In this document: positions 34,374-43,359 of the stretch, piece after piece | Position numbering within the stretch: position 1 is the stretch's first letter | Layout: each line of letters begins with the position of its first letter | NCBI RefSeq assembly: GCF_004362825.1 | Contig: NZ_SNXZ01000008.1 | Coordinates: 372,001-436,000, forward strand | Length of the DNA: 64,000 nt | Direction: 5' to 3' | Source of the DNA: Labedaea rhizosphaerae | GTDB taxonomy: Bacteria > Actinomycetota > Actinomycetes > Mycobacteriales > Pseudonocardiaceae | Notes under the pieces: model-generated | What the model was told of the DNA's origin: nothing | The model's database searches: none | Seen by the model: only the letters and a program-made list of their open reading frames with translations | Program-made: the position numbers and the translations under genes

Positions 34374-35882
34374 ATGCGGCGGATCATGGGAACCGAGGTC
34401 GAATACGGCATCTCCGTGCCGGGTGACGCGACCGCGAACCCGGTGCTCACCTCAACGCAGGTCGTCCTCGCGTACGCGGCGGCCGCGGACATCCCGCGGG
34501 CGCGGCGCGCACGCTGGGACTACGAGGTCGAGTCGCCGTTGCGCGACGCGCGCGGGTTCGACCTCGGCGCGCCCGGCATGCCACCGCAGGACCCCGACGT
34601 GGAGGACCTCGGCGCGGCCAACGTCATCCTCACCAACGGCGCGCGGCTCTACGTCGACCACGCCCACCCCGAGTACTCCGCGCCCGAGGTCACCAATGCG
34701 CGCGACGCCGTCATCTGGGACAAGGCGGGGGAGCGGGTGATGGAGGAGGCCGCGCTGCGCGCCGCCACCGTGCCCGGCCAGCCCCGCCTGCAGCTCTACA
34801 AGAACAACATCGACAACAAGGGCGCCAGCTACGGCACCCACGAGAACTACCTGATGTCGCGCAGCACGCCGTTCACCGCGGTGATCGCCGGGCTGACGCC
34901 GTTCTTCGCCTCGCGCCAGGTGATCTGCGGGTCCGGTCGCGTCGGCATCGGCGTGTCGGGCGAGGAGGCGGGCTTCCAGCTCTCCCAGCGCGCCGACTAC
35001 ATCGAGGTCGAGGTCGGCCTGGAGACCACGCTCAAGCGCGGCATCATCAACACCCGCGACGAGCCGCACGCCGACGCGGACAAGTACCGCAGGCTGCACG
35101 TGATCATCGGTGACGCCAACCTCGCCGAGTACTCCACGTACCTCAAGGTCGGCACCGCCGCGCTCGTTCTGGACCTGATCGAGTCGGGCCTGCGCTTCGA
35201 CCACCTCAAGCTGGCCGACCCGGTCCGTTCGGTGCACACGATCAGCCACGACCCGACCCTCAAGGCCACGGTGGAGCTGGCCAACGGGCGCAAGTTCACC
35301 GGCCTCGACGTCCAGTCCGCCTACCACGACATGGTCACCGAGCACCTCGACCGGATCGAGCCGGACGCGGTCGCCAAGGACGTGCTGAAGGTGTGGGGCG
35401 AGATCCTCGACGCGCTGCGCCGCGACCCGATGGAGTGCGCCGACCGCCTCGACTGGCCGGCCAAGCTGCGCCTGCTCGAGGGCTACCGGGCCCGCGACGG
35501 CTTGAACTGGAACTCGCCGCGGCTGCAACTGGTCGACCTGCAGTACTCCGACGTGCGGCTGGACAAGGGCCTCTACAACCGGCTGGTCACCCGCGGCTCC
35601 ATGCGCCGGCTGGTCACCGAGGAGGAGGTGCGCGAGGCGATCACCACGCCACCGACCGACACCCGGGCGTTCTTCCGCGGCCGGTGCCTCGAGCGCTACC
35701 CGAACTCGATCGCCGCGGCGTCGTGGGATTCGGTCATCTTCGACCTCGGGCGCGAGTCGCTGGTGCGCATCCCGACGCTGGAGCCGCTGCGCGGCACCAA
35801 GGCCCACGTGGGCGAGCTGCTCGCCGCGTCGGAGACCGCCGAGCAGCTCGTCGACGCCCTGACCGGAGGCAGCAGGCGGTGA
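34374..35882 (+). CDS. dop: Depupylase / Pup deamidase Dop
   Basis: Enzyme of 502 residues, the standard Dop length. It removes Pup from proteins and, where Pup ends in Gln, converts that to Glu. It has the carboxylate-amine ligase fold shared with Paf[11 protein letters not shown] binds ATP/Mg, and [10 protein letters not shown] holds the catalytic Asp95. [10 protein letters not shown] and HENYLMSR are further conserved blocks. Because the Pup encoded just downstream ends in Glu, only the depupylase activity should matter here. Transcription probably starts at the ATG. A hairpin directly after the stop separates it from pup. Confidence 0.97.
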   Translation: MRRIMGTEVEYGISVPGDATANPVLTSTQVVLAYAAAADIPRARRARWDYEVESPLRDARGFDLGAPGMPPQDPDVEDLGAANVILTNGARLYVDHAHPEYSAPEVTNARDAVIWDKAGERVMEEAALRAATVPGQPRLQLYKNNIDNKGASYGTHENYLMSRSTPFTAVIAGLTPFFASRQVICGSGRVGIGVSGEEAGFQLSQRADYIEVEVGLETTLKRGIINTRDEPHADADKYRRLHVIIGDANLAEYSTYLKVGTAALVLDLIESGLRFDHLKLADPVRSVHTISHDPTLKATVELANGRKFTGLDVQSAYHDMVTEHLDRIEPDAVAKDVLKVWGEILDALRRDPMECADRLDWPAKLRLLEGYRARDGLNWNSPRLQLVDLQYSDVRLDKGLYNRLVTRGSMRRLVTEEEVREAITTPPTDTRAFFRGRCLERYPNSIAAASWDSVIFDLGRESLVRIPTLEPLRGTKAHVGELLAASETAEQLVDALTGGSRR

Positions 35883-35885
35883 CGC

Positions 35886-35910
35886 CCCGTAGCGCCGGGT
35901 GCGCTACGGG
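35886..35910 (+). terminator. Hairpin between dop and pup
   Basis: CCCGTAGCGC (35886-35895) pairs perfectly with GCGCTACGGG (35901-35910) around a 5-nt loop, 3 nt past the dop stop. It may end dop transcripts so that pup uses its own promoter. Confidence 0.65.
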
Positions 35911-35965
35911 CGAAATTCCTTGCCTTGATCACCGCCGGGCGACGACGAATGTCGGTCCTGGTCGG

Positions 35966-35971
35966 TAATCT
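35966..35971 (+). promoter_or_regulatory. Possible -10 box of the pup promoter
   Basis: TAATCT lies 31 nt before the pup ATG, after the dop hairpin. No convincing -35 box is seen, so this is a weak assignment. Confidence 0.3.
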
Positions 35972-36002
35972 TCAAGGTAGCCAAGCCACACCAGGAGGCG
36001 AG

Positions 36003-36197
36003 ATGGCTCAGGAACAGGTGCAGCGCCAGGGCGGCGGTGACGGCGACGACGAGGTCGAAGGCGCCGCTGCCGCCGGTCAGGAACGCCGCGAGAAGCTCGG
36101 CGACGACACCGACGCGATCCTCGACGAGATCGACGACGTGTTGGAAGAGAACGCCGAGGACTTCGTGCGGGCTTACGTCCAAAAGGGCGGCGAGTAG
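36003..36197 (+). CDS. pup: Prokaryotic ubiquitin-like protein Pup
   Basis: Pup of 64 residues, a largely disordered tag joined through its C-terminal glutamate to lysines of target proteins. The acidic central helix (LGDDTDAILDEIDDVLEENAEDFV) binds the Arc coiled coil, and the end VQKGGE is the conjugation site. The last codon is GAG followed by TAG, so the protein ends in Glu rather than the Gln found in mycobacteria, and is ready for ligation without deamidation. ATG 36003 has AGGAGG 4 nt upstream. prcB follows after 233 bp containing strong hairpins. Confidence 0.97.
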   Translation: MAQEQVQRQGGGDGDDEVEGAAAAGQERREKLGDDTDAILDEIDDVLEENAEDFVRAYVQKGGE

Positions 36198-36430
36198 TTC
36201 GAAGGGGGTCGTTCGAAGGGAGACGTGTGCTCGCGGAGAGCGCTCGCCGAGCTTCGAACTACGTGTCTTGTGGGGGCCAAGCCCCCACGCCCCCGGCCGG
36301 GGGCGAGCCCCCGGACCCCGTCTCGGTGGCGCACATCGTCCTACCCCGGCGCCGCTTCGGGGTGGCGTAAGCCTTCCGAGATGGCGTAAGAACTTCCTGC
36401 CCCACCAGCTCAACGGAAACGAAAGCAGGC
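36198..36430. other. Hairpin-rich spacer between pup and prcB
   Basis: This spacer holds two adjacent GC-rich hairpins (listed separately), an upstream TTCGAAGGG-type direct repeat, and two copies of TGGCGTAAG about 22 bp apart near 36363-36395. It contains no gene. It may end or weaken pup transcripts before prcB. Confidence 0.5.
36270..36305 (+). terminator. Tandem GC hairpins between pup and prcB
   Basis: GTGGGGGC-CAA-GCCCCCAC (36270-36288) is a perfect 8-bp stem. It runs straight into CGCCCCCGGCCGGGGGCG (36288-36305), an 18-bp perfect palindrome. There is no T-run. It could work as a transcription attenuator, giving more pup than prcBA message. Confidence 0.5.
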
Positions 36431-37312
36431 ATGGACCCGATCTCCCCAGGCCCGCGGCCGGGTGCCGCCCAGTCGGCCGGCTATCTGCCGGCTGCCTACA
36501 TGTCGGCCGCCACGTCCTCGTTCGTCGACTTCCTGCGTGCCCAGGCACCGGAGCTGCTCCCCGGCGCCCGGGGCATCGGCGGCGCACGCGAGCAGTCGCA
36601 GGTACCGCTGGACGTGCCGCACGGCACCACCATCGTCGCCATCTCCTACGACGGCGGCGTGCTGCTCGCCGGTGACCGGCGGGCGACCGCGGGCAACCTG
36701 ATCGCCCAGCGCGACGTGGAGAAGGTCTACGTCACCGACCAGTACTCGGCGGTGGGCATCGCGGGCACCGCCGGTCTCGCCGTCGAACTGGTGCGGCTCT
36801 ACACGGTGGACCTGGAGCACTACGAGAAGAACGAGGGCGTGTCCCTGTCGCTGGACGGCAAGGCCAACCGGCTGGCCGGGATGATCCGGGGCAACCTGGA
36901 GATGGCCATGGCCGGGCTGGCCGTGGTGCCGCTCTTCGTGGGTTACGACCTGCACGCCGAGGACCCGGCCAAGGCGGGTCGCATCGTGTCCTACGACGTG
37001 GTCGGTGGCCGCTACGAGGAGCGCGCCGGCTTCTACGCGGTGGGCTCGGGTTCGCTGTTCGCCAAGTCCGCCATCAAGAAGCTCTACGACCCGGCGGGTG
37101 GTCGTGATGCAGCCATTCGCGTGGCCATCGAGGGCCTGTACGACGCCGCGGACGACGACTCGGCCACCGGTGGCCCCGACCTCGCGCGCCGCATCTTCCC
37201 GACCGTGGTGACCATCGACGCGGCCAACGGTGCGGTGCGACTGCCCGAGGAGGAGGCCGCCGCCGTCGCCGAGGCCGTGGTGGCCGCCCGCGCCGAGAAC
37301 CCGCGCGGCTGA
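36431..37312 (+). CDS. prcB: Proteasome beta subunit PrcB
   Basis: Catalytic subunit of the 20S proteasome, 293 residues as a precursor. The propeptide of 65 residues is removed between Gly65 and Thr66 ([15 protein letters not shown]), exposing Thr66 as the nucleophile. Typical core elements are [20 protein letters not shown], with the catalytic Lys/Asp region, and [15 protein letters not shown]. It assembles with PrcA into a four-ring barrel. A short purine-rich site (AAAGCAGG) precedes ATG 36431. prcA follows 39 nt downstream and is cotranscribed. Confidence 0.97.
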   Translation: MDPISPGPRPGAAQSAGYLPAAYMSAATSSFVDFLRAQAPELLPGARGIGGAREQSQVPLDVPHGTTIVAISYDGGVLLAGDRRATAGNLIAQRDVEKVYVTDQYSAVGIAGTAGLAVELVRLYTVDLEHYEKNEGVSLSLDGKANRLAGMIRGNLEMAMAGLAVVPLFVGYDLHAEDPAKAGRIVSYDVVGGRYEERAGFYAVGSGSLFAKSAIKKLYDPAGGRDAAIRVAIEGLYDAADDDSATGGPDLARRIFPTVVTIDAANGAVRLPEEEAAAVAEAVVAARAENPRG

Positions 37313-37351
37313 CATCCCTGACCGACCCGAGAGATTCCTGGAGCCAACGCC

Positions 37352-38134
37352 GTGACAATGCCGCTGTACGCATCGCCAGAGCAGTTGATGCGCGATCGCT
37401 CGGAGTACGCCCGCAAGGGCATCGCCCGGGGTCGTAGCGTCGTCGTGCTCAAGTACACCGGTGGCGTGCTGTTCGTCGCGGAGAACCCGTCGACGACCCT
37501 GCACAAGGTTTCGGAGATCTACGACCGGATCGGCTTCGCGGGCGCAGGTCGCTACAGCGAGTACGAGAGCCTGCGTCGTGCGGGCATTCGCCACGTGGAC
37601 CTCTGGGGCTACGCGAACGACCGTCGTGACGTGTCGGCGCGGCAGCTGGCGAACGTCTACGCGCAGACCCTCGGCGCGATGTTCACCGACCAGATCAAGC
37701 CGTTCGAGGTCGAGCTGTGCGTGGCCGAGGTGGGCACCACGCAGGAGAACGACCAGCTGTACCGCCTGACGTACGACGGTTCCATCGACCACGAGCCGCG
37801 TTTCCTGGTGATGGGCGGCCAGACGGAGCCGATCGCCAACTCCCTCAAGGAGACCTACCGCGACGACCTGGACCTGTCGGACGGGGTTGCCGTCGCCGTG
37901 CAGGCGCTCAAGACGGCAGTTCCGGCCGGGAGCAACAACAACGGCGACAACGGCGGGATCGGCAAGCTGGAGGTGGCCCTGCTGGAGCGCAACCGCCCCC
38001 GCCGGGCGTTCCGCCGCATCGAGGGCGCGGCGCTGGCCGCGTTGCTGCCCAGCGATGAGAAGGCCGACGAGGCCAAGGACGACAAGCCCGAGAAGCCCGT
38101 CGAGGACGTGAACCTCCCCGAGGGCGACGCCTGA
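37352..38134 (+). CDS. prcA: Proteasome alpha subunit PrcA
   Basis: Structural subunit of the 20S core, 260 residues. The outer alpha rings gate the chamber and receive the Arc C-terminus. The start (M)[28 protein letters not shown] is the conserved gating N-terminus. There is no propeptide or catalytic Thr. The C-terminal 30 residues are rich in Lys, Asp and Glu. GTG 37352 has GGAG 9 nt upstream; ATG 37358 is a less likely start. The transcript ends at the hairpin at 38151-38195. Confidence 0.96.
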   Translation: MTMPLYASPEQLMRDRSEYARKGIARGRSVVVLKYTGGVLFVAENPSTTLHKVSEIYDRIGFAGAGRYSEYESLRRAGIRHVDLWGYANDRRDVSARQLANVYAQTLGAMFTDQIKPFEVELCVAEVGTTQENDQLYRLTYDGSIDHEPRFLVMGGQTEPIANSLKETYRDDLDLSDGVAVAVQALKTAVPAGSNNNGDNGGIGKLEVALLERNRPRRAFRRIEGAALAALLPSDEKADEAKDDKPEKPVEDVNLPEGDA

Positions 38135-38150
38135 GTTTCCTCAGTTTCGA

Positions 38151-38195
38151 AGGGCGCCCTTGACCGGTCCGAACGGACAAGGTCAAGGGCGCCCT
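38151..38195 (+). terminator. Terminator after prcA
   Basis: A perfect 15-bp stem, AGGGCGCCCTTGACC (38151-38165) with GGTCAAGGGCGCCCT (38181-38195). The loop itself contains a small GTCC-GAAC-GGAC hairpin. It lies 16 nt past the prcA stop. Confidence 0.8.
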
Positions 38196-38282
38196 GGCAT
38201 GTCCGAGGATCCAGCAAGACCAAGCCGCACCAGAAGCGAGAAGTGCGCCGCCGGCGAGGCCAAGACACCGTGGCGTTGCTGG

Positions 38283-38327
38283 GTTCGGTTTTGCACGAGG
38301 CGTGGGGGTCCTCGTGTCAAACCGAAC
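38283..38327. other. Long imperfect hairpin
   Basis: GTTCGGTTTTGCACGAGG (38283-38300) pairs with CCTCGTGTCAAACCGAAC (38310-38327) except at two adjacent positions, around a 9-nt loop. It lies about 90 bp past the prcA terminator and 180 bp from the convergent gene. It may be a second terminator or part of a small RNA. Confidence 0.5.
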
Positions 38328-38508
38328 GCACCACTGAGCTCCCGGCCCGAACGGCGAACTCACGAGCGAACGCGGCACACCAGCCTGAACGAGTAGTTCG
38401 GCCCACCGGGCGCCACCTGAACCGTCGTTTCCGCGAACATGGCGCGAATACAAGCCGAACCCAGCGCCCGCGCGGCCCCGATCTGGAAAAGCCTGGATGC
38501 TCCTGGAC

Positions 38509-39966
38509 TCAGGGGCGGTAGACCACGAGCGCCCGCCGACGGGACTCGAAGGTGAACGTGTTCCCCAGCGGCCCGACCTCGCCGTCGGTGGCGACGCGCC
38601 GGTGCCCGTCCACCACTTCCACCTTCAGTTCGGCGACATCAGCCTGCCGGTACACGTGGCTCGCGTGCAACGTCCGGGTCAGCACGGCCGCCACGAACCG
38701 GGCCCGCGAGTAGGGCACATCCGCCCGCACGTACCGCACATCCAGGCACCCGCTGTCCAACGCGGGACGCGACGACGGCGCGAACCCCTTCGGCAGGTAG
38801 CTCCCGTTCCCCAGGAACAGCAACCAAAGCACCCGCCGCTCCCCGTTGAGCGTCACCTGGATCGGTTGCGCGCTGCGCAACACCCGCACCATCGCGATCC
38901 CGGCGGCCAGCCACTTCCCCCAGCGGTGCTCCATCCGCTCGCGCAGCCGCACCATCTCGGGGTACCCCCCGAGGCTCGCGGTGTTGACGAACCACCGCTG
39001 CCCGTCACCGGCCACGTCGACCAGTCCGAGGTCGATGCCCACGGCCGAACCCGTCGCCGTGGCGGCGACGGCGTCCTCCACAGTGGTCACGCCGATGTCG
39101 CGGGCGAAGTGGTTCAGCGTCCCGAACGGCAACAACACCAACGGCAAGCCGCGCTCCGCGGCCACCGATGCCACGGCGGCGACGGTTCCGTCGCCGCCGG
39201 CGACGCCCAGCGCCACCACGGTGTCGTCCAACGACTCGTGCACGAGCGAGATGAGGTCCCGCGCCGGGTCGGGCCGGATGATCCGCGCGGCCGGCCAGTG
39301 CTGCTTCACCGTGTCGGCTGGGTCGGCGTCGTCCGGGCCGGACGCCGGGTTGGCCAGCACGACCAACCCGGAGCCGTCGCCGAGCGGGGGTGCGTCGACG
39401 TGGTGCTCGCTGTGGGCGGGCGCGGTCTCCGGGAGCGGCCACCAGTGCCGGGTGGCCGCGCCGACGCCCACCCCGATGCCGAGCCCGGCGAGCACGTCGG
39501 TGGGCCAGTGCACGCCCGTGTGCACCCGCGAGTACGCCACGGCGGCGGCCAGTGGGGCGATGGCGGCGCCGACGGCCGGGTTCTCCATGGCCACGGCGGT
39601 CGCGAACGCCGCGGCCGACGCCGAGTGCCCGGAGGGGAACGACGACGACGTCGGCCGTTTCTCCAGCCGCCGGTGCAGGGGCAGCAGTTCGGCTGCGGGC
39701 CGGCGTCTGGGGAAGATCGGTTTGGCGATGAGGTTGGCCACGGCGCTGGCTCCGGCGATCGCGGCGACGCCACGCAGGCCGCCACGCCGGGTGGTGCCTT
39801 TTCGCGCGGCCAGGACCCCGGCCAGCGCGAACCACAGCAGGCTGTGGTTGGCCGACCGGGACAGGCGCAGCATCGCCGGGTCGAGCCAGGTCCGCCGCAG
39901 CGCCGCTGACCTGCGCATCATGACGAGGTCCGCTTGTCCTACCCGTCGCGCTGAGCCGCGCCGCAC
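38509..39966 (-). CDS. Fusion of PAP2 phosphatase and diacylglycerol-kinase-like domains
   Basis: Protein of about 485 residues with two enzyme modules. The N-terminal PAP2 module has the phosphatase motifs KPIFPRRRP, SFPSGHSAS and SRVHTGVHWPTDVLAG within membrane helices. The C-terminal lipid-kinase module has VVLANPASG, AGGDGTVAAV and LPFGTLNHFARD, the DAG/sphingosine kinase signatures. It could phosphorylate and dephosphorylate lipid or polyprenol substrates. The start is unclear: GTG 39966 fits homologue length from memory, while GTG 39978 and ATG 40053 are also open. It is convergent with prcA and divergent from pafA. Confidence 0.83.
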   Translation of the reverse strand: MRRGSARRVGQADLVMMRRSAALRRTWLDPAMLRLSRSANHSLLWFALAGVLAARKGTTRRGGLRGVAAIAGASAVANLIAKPIFPRRRPAAELLPLHRRLEKRPTSSSFPSGHSASAAAFATAVAMENPAVGAAIAPLAAAVAYSRVHTGVHWPTDVLAGLGIGVGVGAATRHWWPLPETAPAHSEHHVDAPPLGDGSGLVVLANPASGPDDADPADTVKQHWPAARIIRPDPARDLISLVHESLDDTVVALGVAGGDGTVAAVASVAAERGLPLVLLPFGTLNHFARDIGVTTVEDAVAATATGSAVGIDLGLVDVAGDGQRWFVNTASLGGYPEMVRLRERMEHRWGKWLAAGIAMVRVLRSAQPIQVTLNGERRVLWLLFLGNGSYLPKGFAPSSRPALDSGCLDVRYVRADVPYSRARFVAAVLTRTLHASHVYRQADVAELKVEVVDGHRRVATDGEVGPLGNTFTFESRRRALVVYRP

Positions 39967-40090
39967 TCGCCCGATCACTCCGGAAACGTAACCGAGCACA
40001 TGCCCGCCCACCGGACGAACTGTGCCCTCGGTGACCGGATCGAAAGCCAACAAACACGAACGGCGCTGCGCTGTAGCCGAGCGGAACGCC

Positions 40091-40096
40091 TAGTCT
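40091..40096 (+). promoter_or_regulatory. Predicted -10 box, leaderless start of pafA
   Basis: TAGTCT is followed by exactly 6 nt (GGAGGA) and then the pafA ATG. The 6-nt spacer also resembles a ribosome site but would be too close to the ATG to work well. Confidence 0.45.
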
Positions 40097-40102
40097 GGAG
40101 GA

Positions 40103-41461
40103 ATGCAGCGGCGGATCTTCGGCATCGAAACCGAGTTCGGCGTGACCTGCACGTTCCACGGCCAGCGCAGGCTGAGCCCGGACGAGGTCGCGCGGTACCT
40201 GTTCCGGCGTGTCGTGTCTTGGGGGCGTTCCTCGAACGTCTTCCTGCGCAACGGCTCCCGTCTCTACCTTGACGTGGGCTCGCACCCCGAGTACGCCACG
40301 GCCGAGTGCGACGACCTCGTGCAACTGGTCACCCACGACAAGGCGGGCGAGCGGATCCTCGAGGACCTGCTCGTCGACGCCGAGCGGCGGCTGGCCGACG
40401 AGGGCATCGGCGGCGACATCTTCCTGTTCAAGAACAACACCGACTCGGCGGGCAACTCCTACGGCTGCCACGAGAACTACCTGGTCACGCGGGCCGGCGA
40501 GTTCTCGCGGATCGCCGACGTGCTGCTGCCGTTCCTGGTCACCCGCCAGTTGATCTGCGGCGCGGGCAAGGTCCTGCAGACCCCGCGCGGTGCCGTGTAC
40601 TGCCTCTCCCAGCGCGCCGAGCACATCTGGGAGGGCGTCTCCAGCGCCACCACCCGCTCGCGCCCGATCATCAACACCCGCGACGAGCCGCACGCCGACG
40701 CCGAGCGCTACCGGCGCCTGCACGTGATCGTCGGCGACTCGAACATGTCCGAGTCCACGACGCTGCTCAAGGTCGGCACAGCCAACCTGGTCCTCGAGAT
40801 GATCGAGGAGGGCGTGCAGTTCCGGGACTTCAGCCTGGACAACCCGATCCGCGCGATCCGCGAGATCAGCCACGACCTGACCGGCAAGCGCCTGGTGCGC
40901 CTGGCGGGCGGGCGCGAGGCGTCCGCGCTGGACATCCAGCGCGAGTACTACGCCCGCGCGGTCGACCACGTGGCCAAGCGCTCGGCCGATCCGGTGACCC
41001 AGCGGGTGCTGGAGCTGTGGGGCCGCACGCTGGACGCGATCGAGGCGCAGGACCTGGCCAAGATCGACCGCGAGATCGACTGGGCGATCAAGCACCGGCT
41101 GGTGCAGCGCTACCAGGCCAAGCACAACCTCGACCTGTCCAGCCCGCGCATCGCGCAGCTCGACCTGGCCTACCACGACATCCGCCGTGGTAGGGGCATC
41201 TTCGACCTGTTGCAGCGCAAGGACCTGGTCGAGCGCGTGACCGACGACGGCGAGATCGAGGCCGCGAAGGACACCCCACCGCAGACCACGCGAGCCAAGC
41301 TGCGTGGCGACTTCATCGCCGCCGCTCAGCAGGCGGGCCGGGACTTCACCGTGGACTGGGTCCACCTGAAGCTGAACGACCAGGCGCAGCGCACCGTGCT
41401 GTGCAAGGACCCGTTCCGCGCGGTGGACGAGCGAGTGGAACGCCTGATCGCCTCGCTGTAG
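40103..41461 (+). CDS. pafA: Pup-protein ligase PafA
   Basis: Ligase of 452 residues, the same length as mycobacterial PafA. It activates the C-terminal Glu of Pup with ATP as a gamma-glutamyl phosphate and joins it to substrate lysines. GIETEFGVT binds ATP/Mg, [12 protein letters not shown] holds the catalytic Asp57, and HENYLVTR and [14 protein letters not shown] are conserved blocks shared with Dop. The C-terminal domain ([24 protein letters not shown]) contacts Pup. It lies about 4 kb from pup, separated by prcBA and the lipid-kinase fusion. A DUF4937 gene follows 8 nt after the stop. Confidence 0.97.
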   Translation: MQRRIFGIETEFGVTCTFHGQRRLSPDEVARYLFRRVVSWGRSSNVFLRNGSRLYLDVGSHPEYATAECDDLVQLVTHDKAGERILEDLLVDAERRLADEGIGGDIFLFKNNTDSAGNSYGCHENYLVTRAGEFSRIADVLLPFLVTRQLICGAGKVLQTPRGAVYCLSQRAEHIWEGVSSATTRSRPIINTRDEPHADAERYRRLHVIVGDSNMSESTTLLKVGTANLVLEMIEEGVQFRDFSLDNPIRAIREISHDLTGKRLVRLAGGREASALDIQREYYARAVDHVAKRSADPVTQRVLELWGRTLDAIEAQDLAKIDREIDWAIKHRLVQRYQAKHNLDLSSPRIAQLDLAYHDIRRGRGIFDLLQRKDLVERVTDDGEIEAAKDTPPQTTRAKLRGDFIAAAQQAGRDFTVDWVHLKLNDQAQRTVLCKDPFRAVDERVERLIASL

Positions 41462-41469
41462 GCCTCGCC

Positions 41470-42078
41470 GTGTTGCTCAAGTGGCTCCGCTGCACGGTCG
41501 CCGACCGCGACGGCTTCGCCGACCGCGACGGCTTCGCCGACGGTCAGCTCGGGTGGTCCGAGCTGACCGCCGTGCCGGGCTTCGTGACCCAGTTGGGCGG
41601 CTGGGACGATGACGGCACGGCGCACGTCCTGGCCCTGTGGACCGACCACGTCCGCTACGACGCCTTCATGGACGGGCCGCACCAGAAGCTCGCAGCGGCC
41701 CAGTCGAGCTGCATCACGGGCACCGAACGCCTGGTGCTGCCCGAGGTGGCGTTCATCGAGGACTTCACGGTCGGCCCGGGCTTGCTGCGCCTCGCGCACG
41801 GGCGGGTGCGTCCGGAGCGCCTCCAGCACTTCCTGGACGCGCAGGTGAACGTCTGGAACCCGGGGATGAGCGCCGCGCCCGGCTTCACGGGTGGTGTGTT
41901 CGCCCGCTCCGGGACGAGCTTCCTCGTCGCCACCCGATGGGCGTCGGCGGCGGCGCATGCCGCCTACCAGTCGGACGTGTTCCCGGCCCTGCGCGATCGC
42001 GCCGCCCACGGTGCCGACCTCGAGGACTTCGCCGGCTACCAGGTGGAGCTGGTCCCGGACTGGTCGGTGCTCACCTGA
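41470..42078 (+). CDS. DUF4937-type protein
   Basis: Protein of 202 residues. LLKWLRCTVADRDGF, GQLGWSELTAVPGFVTQLGGW and LVATRWASAAAHAAYQ are typical of the DUF4937 (YdbC-like) group, whose fold resembles ferredoxin-like antibiotic monooxygenases. No catalytic role is established. It contains a tandem ADRDGF-ADRDGF caused by an exact 18-bp duplication at 41500-41535. The GTG at 41470 lies 8 nt after pafA and the two are probably cotranscribed. It overlaps the convergent reductase gene by 8 nt. Confidence 0.75.
   Translation: MLLKWLRCTVADRDGFADRDGFADGQLGWSELTAVPGFVTQLGGWDDDGTAHVLALWTDHVRYDAFMDGPHQKLAAAQSSCITGTERLVLPEVAFIEDFTVGPGLLRLAHGRVRPERLQHFLDAQVNVWNPGMSAAPGFTGGVFARSGTSFLVATRWASAAAHAAYQSDVFPALRDRAAHGADLEDFAGYQVELVPDWSVLT
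41500..41535 (+). repeat. Exact 18-bp tandem duplication inside the DUF4937 gene
   Basis: GCCGACCGCGACGGCTTC occurs twice back to back (41500-41517, 41518-41535), adding six residues without changing frame. Confidence 0.9.
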
Positions 42079-42667
42079 GCACGCGGTAGCGCAGGTGGGT
42101 CACCCCGTCGCCTTCGACGACGGTGGGGTTGGCCAGGCGGACCGGTGCGCCGGCGAGCTTGCCGAACATCGGTACGCCGTCGCCCAGCAACACCGGTACG
42201 AGGTCGATGCCGACCTCGTCCAGCAGGCCGAGCTCCAGGCACTGGCGGGCCATCTCGCCACCGTTGACGCCGACCATCTTGTCCACGCCCGCGACCTCGG
42301 CCGCCTGCTCGACGGCGCTCGCCACCCCGTCGGTGACGAAGGTGAACGGGTTGCCGTCGTTGGCCCAGTCCTCGGGCACCGAGTGCGTCACGACGAACAC
42401 CGGCACGCCCCACGGGTGCGTGCCACCCCAGCCCTTCGTCAGGTCGAAGAGCCTGCGGCCGACGACCAGCGCCCCGACCGAGGCGGTGTGCTCGCGCAGC
42501 ACCTCGGCGCTCGCCGCGGACGTGCGCAACGTCCGCTCGGGCTGTGCGGTCGGCACCTCGACGTCGCCGTTGCCCAGCCACGCGAAGAGGTGCTCGAACC
42601 CGCTCTCCTCGGGCCCGGCGATGAACCCGTCCAACGACATGCACGCGCCCGCGGCGATCTTGCTCAT
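42071..42667 (-). CDS. Dihydrofolate reductase-like / RibD C-terminal domain protein
   Basis: Protein of 198 residues, a paralogue of the one at 10444-11019. MSKIAAGACMSLDGFIAG, GALVVGRRLFDLTKGWGG, VGVNGGEMARQCLELGLLDEVGIDLVPVLLGDGVPMF are the family landmarks. It probably binds NADPH; the substrate is unknown. It is the last gene of a three-gene minus-strand operon: its ATG overlaps the stop of the hydrolase gene (ATGA). The HxlR regulator is divergent from this operon and likely controls it. Confidence 0.85.
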   Translation of the reverse strand: MSKIAAGACMSLDGFIAGPEESGFEHLFAWLGNGDVEVPTAQPERTLRTSAASAEVLREHTASVGALVVGRRLFDLTKGWGGTHPWGVPVFVVTHSVPEDWANDGNPFTFVTDGVASAVEQAAEVAGVDKMVGVNGGEMARQCLELGLLDEVGIDLVPVLLGDGVPMFGKLAGAPVRLANPTVVEGDGVTHLRYRVLR

Positions 42668-43359
42668 GGCGTCTTCCCCCCAGTGCGGTATTCCTCGAGT
42701 CGCGCGACGAACTCGTCCGGTCGTGCGAGCGCGGGCAGGTGCCCGGTGTCGATCACGTCGGGCTCGATGCCCAGGCGTTGCGGCACGATCCTGCGCTGGA
42801 ACTCCAGCGGGAACATGCGGTCGTGGCGACCGGCCAGGAACCGGGTGGGCACCGCGGGCCAGGCCTCCAGTGGCCAGGGCTTGGCCCACACGGCATCCGA
42901 CATGCGTGGCTCCGGCTGGGCGAACACCGCCTCGGTCACGTCGGCCGGCACGTCGTGGAAGAAGTCCCGGCGCACGTCCGGGTACTCGCCCATGACGCGG
43001 CCCTGGCTTTCGGCGTACTCGCGCATGGCGCGGTCCTGGCCGGTCGCGTCCCACCATTCGCCGGCGGACTCGCCCGGCTTCGGCGTCATCGCGCACACCA
43101 GCACCAGCAGGTCGACCTGGACCCGCGCGCAGACCAGCGGGCCGGTGAAGCCGCCCAGGGACTGGGCCACCACGACCAGGTCTCGCCGGTCGCCGATGGC
43201 CTCCACCACGGTGTCGGCGTATTCGGCGAACCCGGCCGTGTCGTCGGCCATCGGCAGCTGAGGGGCGATCACGTCGTGGCCGAGCGCACGCAGCCGCGGT
43301 TCGGTCAGGTGCCAGTAGAACGCGTCGCCGGCCCCGTGGACCAGCACGTAGGTGGCCAT
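42664..43359 (-). CDS. Alpha/beta hydrolase, small esterase type
   Basis: Hydrolase of 231 residues. It starts MATYVLVHGAGDAFYW, placing the oxyanion loop at the very N-terminus, as in salicylate-esterase/hydroxynitrile-lyase-like proteins. The nucleophile elbow is VAQSLGG, the acid lies in GRHDRMFP, and the histidine in DTGHLPALARPDEF. ATG 43359 overlaps the stop of the PPOX gene by one nucleotide, and its stop overlaps the reductase gene start, so translation of the three genes is coupled. The substrate is unknown. Confidence 0.83.
   Translation of the reverse strand: MATYVLVHGAGDAFYWHLTEPRLRALGHDVIAPQLPMADDTAGFAEYADTVVEAIGDRRDLVVVAQSLGGFTGPLVCARVQVDLLVLVCAMTPKPGESAGEWWDATGQDRAMREYAESQGRVMGEYPDVRRDFFHDVPADVTEAVFAQPEPRMSDAVWAKPWPLEAWPAVPTRFLAGRHDRMFPLEFQRRIVPQRLGIEPDVIDTGHLPALARPDEFVARLEEYRTGGKTP

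Larger units (their letters stand above)
38135..38508. other. Gene-free stretch after prcA with two long hairpins
   Basis: This 374-bp stretch between convergent genes contains the prcA terminator and a second long imperfect hairpin. No credible reading frame or RNA gene was recognised in the rest. Confidence 0.5.

Noticed and set aside
38160-38396. Small plus-strand frame after prcA
   Set aside because: It begins inside the prcA terminator hairpin and has no ribosome site or recognisable product.
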